Of a DNA stretch of 5,220 nt, positions 1 to 5,208 are shown piece after piece. Each line of letters starts with the position of its first letter. Position 1 is the first letter of the stretch. Below the pieces are notes generated by a model. The model had not been told where the DNA came from. It did no database searches and was given only the letters and a program-made list of their open reading frames with translations. Origin of the DNA: JASFUX01 sp050050115 (GTDB taxonomy: Bacteria > Pseudomonadota > Alphaproteobacteria > Caulobacterales > Maricaulaceae); assembly GCA_050050115.1 (NCBI GenBank), contig JASFUX010000247.1:1-5220 (forward strand). Reading direction: 5' to 3'. The position numbers and the translations under genes were made by a program.

Positions 1-1
1 C

Positions 2-817
2 CTGCTCGCCGGGGCGGCTGTCCTCGCCGGCCTTACTGGCTCGATCGCCGCAACCGACCGCGAACCCGCCGATCCCGAGGACGTCGCCGAAGCGGCCCGC
101 GCGGTCGCCGAAGCCCAAGCGGTCCTCAGAGAACGCGAGGCGGAGCTGCGCGAGCTGCTGGGCGAGGATGGCGACTACTTCATGTGGAATGGCGACGGCG
201 TGCACGCTTTCGGTTTCAGCAACGTCCTGCCTGTCGCCCCCACGGCGCCCACCGCGCCTACCGCGCCGGAAGTCCCGCACGTGCGCGTCCTGCCCAACTT
301 TGATGGATTTGGACAGAGCTTCGACTTCACCTGGGACTGGGACGGCGAAGGCCTCGACGAAGAAGCGATGGAAGCGCTGCGCGAAGAGCTCCGCGAGCAG
401 TTTGCGCACACTCAGGATGAGTTCGAGCGCACGCTCGAACAGTTGAACCTGGCCGAACTCGGCCAAGCGGACATCGAGCGTCAGTTGCGCCGTCAGTATC
501 AGGAGCGTTTTAGCGCGGAGGAAGCGCAACGCGCCGCCGAAGCCGCGCGCGAGCGCGCCATGGCGGAAGTCGAGCGGGCGCGCGAGCGCGTCGAGGCGGC
601 CCGCGAGAGCGGCGAGTTCGGCTTTGTGATCCCCAGCGCGCCGAACACGCGGCTTGAGTTCCTCGCGCCAGGCCGGCCGCGCAGCGCCAACGACGCCGAG
701 ATGATTGCCCGCATCGAGGCGCTTGAAGAAATGCTCGGCGAGCTGCGTGACGAGCTGCGCACCCGCGAAGCGGCGCCTCGACCCGAGCCTTCGCCGGAAC
801 CCGCGCCGGAGCCTTGA
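2..817 (+). CDS. Partial exported/membrane-anchored acidic coiled-coil protein, function unknown (5' end missing)
   Basis: I do not recognise a family. The frame is open from base 2 to the TGA at 815-817, giving 271 visible residues; the first internal ATG (182) is not a credible start because the same frame continues upstream with good codon usage, so the real start lies before the window. Visible residues 1-17 (LLAGAAVLAGLTGSIAA) are hydrophobic and look like the end of a signal peptide or transmembrane helix. Next come an acidic helix (about 20-55), a Pro-Thr-Ala tract with three tandem APT units (77-92), an aromatic-acidic patch (FDFTWDWDGEG, 107-117), a long charged Glu/Arg/Ala helix with coiled-coil character (about 119-205), a short linker, a second amphipathic helix (about 231-258) and a Pro-Glu tail (PEPSPEPAPEP). 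This architecture suits a periplasmic stalk. One possibility, from memory only, is the extracytoplasmic tail of an M56/BlaR1-like membrane protein. It converges on dnaQ and is a separate transcription unit. Confidence 0.75.
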   Translation: MLAGAAVLAGLTGSIAATDREPADPEDVAEAARAVAEAQAVLREREAELRELLGEDGDYFMWNGDGVHAFGFSNVLPVAPTAPTAPTAPEVPHVRVLPNFDGFGQSFDFTWDWDGEGLDEEAMEALREELREQFAHTQDEFERTLEQLNLAELGQADIERQLRRQYQERFSAEEAQRAAEAARERAMAEVERARERVEAARESGEFGFVIPSAPNTRLEFLAPGRPRSANDAEMIARIEALEEMLGELRDELRTREAAPRPEPSPEPAPEP

Positions 818-837
818 GGCTCTTTATTCAGTAAGCA

Positions 838-868
838 AAACGCCCTCGGTCCTGCGCCGGGGGCGTTT
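838..868. terminator. Bidirectional intrinsic terminator between convergent genes
   Basis: Arms at 838-849 (AAACGCCCTCGG) and 857-868 (CCGGGGGCGTTT) form a 12-bp stem with one G-T wobble around a 7-nt loop. The stem ends in A/T pairs on both sides: the plus strand continues TTTGTGGTTTT and the minus strand reads TTTTGC. It begins 20 nt after the upstream gene's stop and lies 23 nt beyond the dnaQ stop, so it can end transcription in both directions. Confidence 0.85.
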
Positions 869-891
869 GTGGTTTTCGAACTGCGTGCGCC

Positions 892-1581
892 CTACTCTTC
901 GTATCGCCGCCAAAGAGCGTTCTCGCCCAAGCTCGTCACAAAGGCGGCGTGCGCTTCGGCCTCCTCAGCGCTGACGAGCGAGCCGAGCGCCGAAGGGCGC
1001 TGATTGCGCGGCGCAGCCGCAGCGGCTCCGGCGCCGGCCGCGCCCTTCTCGCCGAAGTCGAGGCTGCGTTCGCGCCCGCCGTTGAGCTGGAGGTACACCT
1101 CCGCAAGCAGCTCGGCGTCGATCAGCGCGCCGTGCTTGTCGCGCCGCTCGAGCGAGATGTTGAACCGGCGGCAAAGCGCGTCGAGCGAAGTCTGAGCGCC
1201 AGGAAACATCTCACGGGCCAGCTCCAGTGTGTCGAGCCAGCGTTCGTCGACGATTTCGGCCAGCGTCGCACGCGATAGCTCGCTATTGACGAAGCCGCGG
1301 TCGAACGGCGCGTTGTGCGCCACGCAGCGCGCCTCGCCGACGAAGGTGATGAAGCCCTCGGCGATCTCGGCGAACGTCGGCTTGTCGGCGAGAAACTCCG
1401 TCGTCAGACCAGTGATCTCCACCACCTCGCGCGGCACGGGGCGCAGAGGATTGACGTAGGTATGGAACGTCCGACCTGTCGGGATGCAGTCGATGACCTC
1501 GATGCAGCCAATCTCGGTGATCCGGTCGCCGGACTGCGGGTCGAGACCGGTCGTCTCCGTATCAAGAACGATTTCGCGCAT
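892..1581 (-). CDS. dnaQ: DNA polymerase III epsilon subunit, 3'-5' proofreading exonuclease
   Basis: 229 residues. It is the DEDDh proofreading nuclease of the replicative polymerase, cytoplasmic, working at the fork with the alpha subunit and the beta clamp. Exo I is DTETTGL with D7 and E9; Exo II is VAHNAPFD with D94; Exo III is HGALID with H150 and D155, so all five catalytic residues are present. After the nuclease fold, ERSLDF (171-176) aligns by position with the clamp-binding hexapeptide of E. coli epsilon (QTSMAF); an Ala/Gly-rich linker (180-190) and a C-terminal helix for alpha binding follow. The frame is open to 1743, but the added 54 residues are translated repeat DNA, and family proteins begin at MREIVLDTETTG. 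That ATG has an AGG 8 nt upstream. A TATAAA (minus strand, 1618-1623) 36 nt before the start could be a -10 box, and a GAGTC site (1626-1630) lies just upstream of it, but I see no good -35. It follows coaE after a 283-bp gap, so it may have its own promoter as well as operon read-through. Confidence 0.96.
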   Translation of the reverse strand: MREIVLDTETTGLDPQSGDRITEIGCIEVIDCIPTGRTFHTYVNPLRPVPREVVEITGLTTEFLADKPTFAEIAEGFITFVGEARCVAHNAPFDRGFVNSELSRATLAEIVDERWLDTLELAREMFPGAQTSLDALCRRFNISLERRDKHGALIDAELLAEVYLQLNGGRERSLDFGEKGAAGAGAAAAAPRNQRPSALGSLVSAEEAEAHAAFVTSLGENALWRRYEE

Positions 1582-1695
1582 GCGCGGAGCCTGCTTTCGT
1601 TGTGTCTCTTGCCAGTCTTTATAGAGAGTCCCCCGAAACCGCGAGACCACGCCCACAGGTTTTCTCCCCGCTTCGCATGAACTACAGCAACGGCT

Positions 1696-1739
1696 CCCCG
1701 GCCGAGCGAAGCGAGAGCCGGGGTCCAGGAGGTCTAGAT
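1696..1739. repeat. Extragenic palindrome A (REP-like) with conserved tail
   Basis: A 7-bp outer stem CCCCGGC (1696-1702) / GCCGGGG (1717-1723) encloses a small internal loop and an inner GC-GAA-GC hairpin. The tail on its right (1718-1739, running through GGTCCAGGAGGTC) matches the reverse complement of 1774-1795 at 18 of 22 positions. That makes this one half of an oppositely oriented palindrome pair. The composition (GGCCGAGCGAAGCGAGAGCC) is typical of dispersed intergenic repeats in high-GC alphaproteobacteria. No open reading frame of its own is credible here. Confidence 0.65.
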
Positions 1740-1773
1740 GCAACGTTTCGCAACGCAGTCATTAAGCGGCGGC

Positions 1774-1818
1774 GTCAAGACCCCCTGGATCCCGGATCAC
1801 CGCTGCGCGGCGTCCGGG
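1774..1818. repeat. Extragenic palindrome B (REP-like), inverted partner of palindrome A
   Basis: The left part (1774-1795, through GACCCCCTGGATCC) is the inverted counterpart of the tail of palindrome A. It leads into an outer stem CCCGGA (1791-1796) / TCCGGG (1813-1818), a small internal loop and an inner stem CCGC-TGC-GCGG (1800-1810). The two-part stem with a triloop repeats the plan of palindrome A although the inner sequence differs. On the minus strand it begins 47 nt after the coaE stop, where it would form a structured RNA 3' of coaE and 5' of dnaQ. No U-tract follows, so it is not a classical terminator. Confidence 0.65.
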
Positions 1819-1864
1819 AAGCTGATGCTTGGCTGCAATTCGGCACTGTCGGAAAGCGCGAACT

Positions 1865-2485
1865 CTAAGCCCGCAACCGCCCGTTCCGCGCCGCGCGGCG
1901 CTTCAAGGCGCGCAGCACCCGGGCGACCTGGGCGCGGGTCGCCGCGAAGCTGCCGGCGGTCGAGATCACATGGTCGGCCCGGGCGCGCTTAATCGAGTCG
2001 GGGGTCTGCCGCGCGAGGATCGCTTCGAGCACCGCTTCGGTCATGCCGGGACGGCGGAGCACGCGTTCGTGCTGGATCTCGGCCGGCGCCGAGACGACGA
2101 CGACCGCGTCTACCCGCTTGTCCCCGCCCGTCTCGAACAGCAGCGGCACGTCGAGCACGGCGACCTCCTCGCCGCGGAGCCGGGCGCGGCGCAGGAAACG
2201 CCGCCGGCGCGCGCCGACCAGCGGATGAACGATCGCTTCGAGCTGGGCGAAGGCCTCCTCGTCCTTGCGCACGAGCGCGGAGAGCTTGGCCCGGTCCACC
2301 CCGCCCTCCTTGGTCAGCACGCTTGGGAAGGCCGCGCCCACGGCGCGCGCGCCGGCGCCGCCCGGTTCGTAAAGACGGTGCACCTCGTCGTCGGCGCTGA
2401 AGACGGGAACGCCCATGTCGGCGAACATCTGTGCGACGGTGGACTTGCCCATGCCGATCGACCCGGTGAGCCCCACGATAATCAT
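1865..2485 (-). CDS. coaE: Dephospho-CoA kinase
   Basis: 206 residues, normal family length. It phosphorylates the 3'-hydroxyl of the ribose of dephospho-CoA with ATP, the last step of coenzyme A synthesis, in the cytoplasm. The P-loop GSIGMGKST occupies residues 8-16 with K14 and S15. SADDEVHRL (30-38) carries the Asp and His characteristic of the substrate-binding region, and DVPLLFE (112-118) is the family signature. RQ at 159-160 and ADHVISTAGS (170-179) match the ATP-binding C-terminal part. The tail (about 195-206) is strongly basic. The ATG overlaps the aroE TGA by 4 nt (ATGA, 2482-2485), which points to translational coupling. The stop TAG is followed by the extragenic palindrome pair and then dnaQ. 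Confidence 0.96.
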   Translation of the reverse strand: MIIVGLTGSIGMGKSTVAQMFADMGVPVFSADDEVHRLYEPGGAGARAVGAAFPSVLTKEGGVDRAKLSALVRKDEEAFAQLEAIVHPLVGARRRRFLRRARLRGEEVAVLDVPLLFETGGDKRVDAVVVVSAPAEIQHERVLRRPGMTEAVLEAILARQTPDSIKRARADHVISTAGSFAATRAQVARVLRALKRRAARNGRLRA

Positions 2486-3354
2486 CCACCGAGCGCCTGT
2501 TCGAGCAGCGCCCGCGCGTCGATGCTTTCGGGCGGGGCTGCGCCGAAGAAGGCCTCGAAGCTCGGCCGCGCCTGGCCGATCAGCATGTCGAGCCCCTCGA
2601 CAGCAACCAGCCCGCGCGCCCGAGCAGCCTTCAGAAGCGCGGTTTCGCGCGGCGTATAGACGAGGTCGTAGACCGCCCCGCCCGCAGCGACGTTCGAAAG
2701 GTCGACCTCGAGCGGCGGCGCGCCGGTCATCCCGAGCGAGGTGGCGTTCACCACCAGCCCCGCGCCGTTGAGCGCCTCAGCAACCTTGTCCCAGCCGAGC
2801 GCCTGCGCCGGCAGGCCGAGATCGGTCGCGAGCGCACAGAGGGCTGCGGCTTTGGCCTGGTCGCGGTTGACGATCACCAGGGCGCGCCAGCCAGCGTCCG
2901 CCAGCGCTGCGACGACCGCGCGCGCCGCCCCGCCCGCGCCGAGCAGCACCGCCCGTTCGCCGGTCTGCACGCCGGCGCGCGCGAGCCCGTCCAGGAAGCC
3001 ATGCGCGTCGGTGTTGTCGGCCAGCAGCGATCTGTCCTCCCGTACGGTCAGCAGGTTCGCCGCGCCGATCCGCTGCGCGGTCGGGGTCGCTTCGTCGGCG
3101 GCGGCGAGCGCGGCTTCTTTGTGCGGCACGGTGACGTTGAGGCCCCGGAGCCCGAGCGCGGCGATCGACTTGAACGCCGCGGCCGCCTGCTCGGGCCGGA
3201 CGGCGAACGGCGCATAGACCGCGTCGAGACCGGCCGCGGCGATCCAGGCGTTGTGCAGCACCGGCGACAGAGAGTGCGCGATCGGCCAGCCGGCGACGCC
3301 GGCGACCTGCGCCGCACCTGTGACGGGCGGTCCTTTGGCGCTGGGGGCGCTCAT
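2482..3354 (-). CDS. aroE: Shikimate dehydrogenase (NADP+)
   Basis: 290 residues. It reversibly reduces 3-dehydroshikimate to shikimate with NADPH, the fourth step of the shikimate pathway to chorismate and aromatic amino acids. Shikimate-binding residues are visible: S28 and S30 in AHSLSP, NVTVPHK (73-79) with catalytic K79, N100, NTDAHGF with D116, and Q261 in EGLDMLIGQA. The Rossmann dinucleotide loop is GAGGAAR (139-145), and NRD (163-165) is the usual NADP 2'-phosphate-recognising position. NATSLGM (203-209) and YDLVYTPRET (229-238) complete the signature. The frame extends upstream to 3534, but that part is an out-of-frame reading of maf. The chosen ATG begins inside the maf stop (ATGA, 3351-3354), and homologues have only a short leader before GxPIxHSLSP. 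The first 15 residues (MSAPSAKGPPVTGAA) are a slightly long, flexible leader. Confidence 0.96.
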   Translation of the reverse strand: MSAPSAKGPPVTGAAQVAGVAGWPIAHSLSPVLHNAWIAAAGLDAVYAPFAVRPEQAAAAFKSIAALGLRGLNVTVPHKEAALAAADEATPTAQRIGAANLLTVREDRSLLADNTDAHGFLDGLARAGVQTGERAVLLGAGGAARAVVAALADAGWRALVIVNRDQAKAAALCALATDLGLPAQALGWDKVAEALNGAGLVVNATSLGMTGAPPLEVDLSNVAAGGAVYDLVYTPRETALLKAARARGLVAVEGLDMLIGQARPSFEAFFGAAPPESIDARALLEQALGG

Positions 3355-3944
3355 GTCTCGATCACCCCCTCCTCCCGCAGCATCGCCAAGAGCGGCAGGA
3401 GCGGAAGGCCGAGGATCGAGTAGTAGTCGCCGTCGACGCGATCGAAGAGCTGCACGCCAAGCCCTTCGTAGTGATAGCAGCCGACGCTCGACAGGATCGC
3501 TTCGCCGGCGTGTTCGAGATAGCCGTCGAGCCAAGTCTTGGAGAACTCCCGCACCTGCATGCGCGTGACCGAAACCTGGGCGCGCCGGATTTCGCCGCCG
3601 TGCGCGAGCGCGATCCCGGCGACCAACTCGTGCGGCATGCCGCGCAGGTTCAAAAGCCGTTTGCGTGCGGCCTCCATGGTGTCGACCTTGTCGTAGAGCT
3701 TGCCTTCGAGCCGCAGCACTTGGTCGGCGCCAATCACCCAGCTCTCGGGCTGGTCCAGCGACACCGCGCGCGCCTTGGCCTCAGCGAGCGCGCGGGCGAC
3801 GTCTTCGGCCGGCGCGTCCGCCATCGTTCGCTTGATCGCGTCTTCGTCGACACCGGGAGACTCGGTCTGTGCATCAATCCCCGCGCCGGCGAGCACGCTG
3901 CGGCGGATTTGAGAGCTCGAGGCCAGCACAATCCTCGCGCTCAC
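3351..3944 (-). CDS. maf: Maf/YceF-family nucleoside triphosphate pyrophosphatase
   Basis: 197 residues. Maf proteins hydrolyse nucleoside triphosphates (dTTP/UTP, or m7GTP in the YceF subgroup) to monophosphate and pyrophosphate. They are thought to clear modified nucleotides and have been linked to septum formation. The N-terminal LASSSQIRR (7-15) is the Maf loop, VDE (32-34) follows, VIGADQVL (70-77) contains D74 at the family's catalytic aspartate position, and the C-terminal block CYHYEGLGVQLF...DGDYYSILGLPLLPLL (156-186) is the conserved substrate-pocket region. I cannot assign the substrate class: SDQV/ADQV and EGLG resemble YceF, but the GDYYSILGLPL segment is closer to classical Maf. 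The start is GTG at 3944, overlapping the preceding gene's TGA as GTGA (3941-3944); it places the Maf loop at the usual distance from the N-terminus. The gene lies between the DUF299 gene and aroE in the origin-proximal cluster. Confidence 0.93.
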   Translation of the reverse strand: MSARIVLASSSQIRRSVLAGAGIDAQTESPGVDEDAIKRTMADAPAEDVARALAEAKARAVSLDQPESWVIGADQVLRLEGKLYDKVDTMEAARKRLLNLRGMPHELVAGIALAHGGEIRRAQVSVTRMQVREFSKTWLDGYLEHAGEAILSSVGCYHYEGLGVQLFDRVDGDYYSILGLPLLPLLAMLREEGVIET

Positions 3945-4786
3945 GTGATCACGCCTTCCTTGAAGTCGTTGAAAAGGTTGATGATTTTTGCAGACGTCTC
4001 TTCGACGGAACGCCGGGTGACGTCGATCACCGGCCAGCCGCGGCGAGCGAACAAGCGTTTGGCGGCGATCACTTCTTCTCGCACCGAATCTTCTTCCACA
4101 TAGCTCGTCGGCCGCGTTTCCTTGAAGCTCAAGAGCCGGTTGCGGCGGATTTGCACGAGCCGGTCAGGCGCAGCGGTCAGGCCGACGACAAGCGGCCCCT
4201 TCAAGGAATCGAACACCGGCGGCAGGTCCTGGCCGGCGACCAGCGGTACGTTCGCGGCTTTGACGCCGCGATGCGCCAGATAGATCGTCGTCGGCGTCTT
4301 CGAGGTGCGTGAAACCCCGACGAGGATAACTTCGGCTTCGTTTAGCTCTTCGGTGTTCTGCCCGTCGTCGTGGCTCATCGCGAAGTTGAGCGCGTCGAGC
4401 CGGCTGAAGTAGCCTGCATCGAGGTGATGCTGCGCGCCTGTTTTGCGCGTCATCGGTTCGCCGAGCGACCGGCTCATCGCCGCGAGCAACGGATCGAGCA
4501 CGGCGATGCACGGCATGTTCAGCTCTGCGCAGCGGCGCTCGAGAATCCGGCGCAGCTTTTCATCGACAACGGTGAAGATCACCATGCCTGGCGCATTGGC
4601 GATGTTTTCGAGCACCCGCTCGAGCTGCCGTTCCGAGCGCACCAGGGCGTAAAGATGCTCGATCGGGATAACATGATCGAACTGAGCGATCGACGCTTTC
4701 ATCGCGCTGACCAGCGTCTCCCCGGTCGAGTCCGAAACCAGGTGAATGTGGAAATAGAGCGAGATCTGCTTTTCGGAACTGCTCAT
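3941..4786 (-). CDS. DUF299 kinase-pyrophosphorylase, pyruvate phosphate dikinase/PEP synthase regulatory protein (RP001 homologue)
   Basis: 281 residues, normal length. Family members are bifunctional: they inactivate pyruvate phosphate dikinase or PEP synthase by ADP-dependent phosphorylation of a threonine and reactivate it by phosphate-dependent dephosphorylation, so they control flux between pyruvate and phosphoenolpyruvate. The alphaproteobacterial form is normally assigned to PPDK; I infer that here and see no ppdK in the window. Seen: HLVSDSTGET (15-24) near the N-terminus, MSHDDGQ (137-143), the P-loop-like GVSRTSKTPTT (157-167) with K163, and AGQDLPP (184-190). The ATG at 4784-4786 gives the expected N-terminus (family members begin shortly before FHLHLVSDSTGET); its Shine-Dalgarno is weak (GAGAT about 7 nt upstream). 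It is the first gene of the four-gene overlapping operon and reads away from the non-coding origin candidate, exactly the place of the RP001 gene beside the Caulobacter origin. Confidence 0.95.
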   Translation of the reverse strand: MSSSEKQISLYFHIHLVSDSTGETLVSAMKASIAQFDHVIPIEHLYALVRSERQLERVLENIANAPGMVIFTVVDEKLRRILERRCAELNMPCIAVLDPLLAAMSRSLGEPMTRKTGAQHHLDAGYFSRLDALNFAMSHDDGQNTEELNEAEVILVGVSRTSKTPTTIYLAHRGVKAANVPLVAGQDLPPVFDSLKGPLVVGLTAAPDRLVQIRRNRLLSFKETRPTSYVEEDSVREEVIAAKRLFARRGWPVIDVTRRSVEETSAKIINLFNDFKEGVIT

Positions 4787-4920
4787 CGGGACGATCTCGG
4801 CGCCGCCTGTTCACGACCTGTTGGCGAAACCTGATCCTTTCGCTGTTTTTCCCCGGCCGCTGCCCCGAACATCGTCGGGCGCCCGGAACGCTCGTTCGTT
4901 GTGCCGTCGTTTGCTCCCGC

Positions 4921-4950
4921 AGCCTAGTTTCACCCCCATGTCATCCTCAA
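4921..4950 (-). promoter_or_regulatory. Weak candidate promoter reading toward the DUF299-maf-aroE-coaE operon
   Basis: On the minus strand, TTGAGG (4945-4950) and TAGGCT (4921-4926) are separated by 18 nt. The first matches 4 of 6 bases of the TTGACA consensus, the second only about half of TATAAT. Nothing better was seen between 4787 and 4960. It would give a leader of about 130 nt. The candidate -35 overlaps the DnaA-box-like TCATCCTCA (4941-4949), so DnaA could in principle affect it. Treat as a guess. Confidence 0.2.
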
Positions 4951-4955
4951 GCTGA

Positions 4956-4970
4956 GAGTCGTTTGTCCCG
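4956..4970 (+). repeat. Direct repeat copy 1: GANTC fused to TTTGTCCC
   Basis: GAGTCGTTTGTCCCG. It pairs with 5104-5120 (GACTCGCTTTGTCCCCG), differing by one substitution, inside the variable GANTC base, and two single-base insertions. Each copy begins with a site for the CcrM adenine methylase, so methylation state could be read at both. Confidence 0.5.
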
Positions 4971-4992
4971 CCCACAGGCGCAGCCAGCGTCT

Positions 4993-5060
4993 AAGCCGTG
5001 GATTCCGCACTGATGTTCCGGATCGCTCACCCATTTTCGGCAAAAGATCATCCACGGCTT
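4993..5060. repeat. 11-bp perfect inverted repeat with DnaA-box-like cores
   Basis: AAGCCGTGGAT (4993-5003) and ATCCACGGCTT (5050-5060) are exact reverse complements 46 nt apart. Each arm contains ATCCACG, the TCCAC core of a DnaA box ending in G rather than A. Extended outward, the right copy reads TCATCCACG (two differences from TTATCCACA) and the left GAATCCACG (three differences). The left arm runs into a GATTC methylation site (5001-5005), and the spacer contains TTTT-CGGC-AAAA. A pair of opposed protein-binding sites is more likely than an RNA hairpin given the long loop. Confidence 0.55.
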
Positions 5061-5103
5061 GTCAGACCGCTTTGCGCAGGCATTCTGGGGACCCTGGGTT
5101 GAA

Positions 5104-5120
5104 GACTCGCTTTGTCCCCG
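5104..5120 (+). repeat. Direct repeat copy 2: GANTC fused to TTTGTCCC
   Basis: GACTCGCTTTGTCCCCG, the partner of 4956-4970, 148 bp away in the same orientation. Another GAGTC follows at 5136-5140, just before the AT-rich block. Confidence 0.5.
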
Positions 5121-5140
5121 ATTTCCCAGCCCCAAGAGTC

Positions 5141-5208
5141 AAAGCACTATATATTTATAGAAAGCCAAGAGACGCTGACCGCTAAAGCCTCCGACTACGC
5201 TCAAAGCC
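5141..5208 (+). repeat. AT-only block flanked by phased AAAGC motifs (candidate DNA unwinding element)
   Basis: 5147-5160 reads CTATATATTTATAG, a 12-bp run of A/T between C and G and the longest such run in this GC-rich window; its ends form a CTATA/TATAG inverted repeat. AAAGC occurs in the same orientation at 5141, 5161, 5184 and 5203, spacings of 20, 23 and 19 bp, near two helical turns; the last three are AAAGCC. The series may continue past the edge. It could be where the duplex first opens, but the spacing is irregular enough that chance cannot be excluded. Confidence 0.4.

Noticed and set aside
949..1278. 109-residue plus-strand open frame over dnaQ
   Set aside because: Antisense to a dnaQ with all catalytic residues intact; low-complexity Arg/Ala product.
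1647..1660. CGCCCACAGG word shared with 4968-4980
   Set aside because: A 10-base match between the dnaQ leader and the origin candidate is plausible by chance in GC-rich DNA and has no known meaning.
1582..1743. 54-residue N-terminal extension of DnaQ
   Set aside because: The extension would translate the extragenic palindrome and the probable 5' leader. DnaQ proteins begin just before the DTETTGL motif, and the internal ATG has an AGG at good spacing.
1829..2659. 276-residue plus-strand open frame
   Set aside because: It lies antisense over coaE and the end of aroE, has no recognisable domain, and its length is explained by the high G+C content and the codon bias of the genes beneath.
3355..3534. 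60-residue N-terminal extension of AroE
   Set aside because: It overlaps the 3' end of maf out of frame and is Arg-rich shadow sequence. The ATG overlapping the maf stop gives a normal AroE length.
3471..4103. 210-residue plus-strand open frame
   Set aside because: It is antisense to maf and the 3' end of the DUF299 gene; both of those carry clear family motifs, while this frame has none.
4370..4834. 154-residue plus-strand open frame running into the non-coding region
   Set aside because: It is the antisense shadow of the 5' half of the DUF299 gene; its part beyond 4787 shows no coding features.
4811..4853. Possible DnaA box (TGATCCTTT) and W-like CGCTGTTTTTCCCC stretch
   Set aside because: Only the first six bases resemble the moderate-affinity box of the Caulobacter origin and the rest does not match; too weak to list as a site.
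4947..5135. 62-residue minus-strand open frame in the gene-free region
   Set aside because: Composition is atypical (many Cys, Gln, Ser), there is no ribosome binding site or known motif, and it covers the repeats of the origin candidate.
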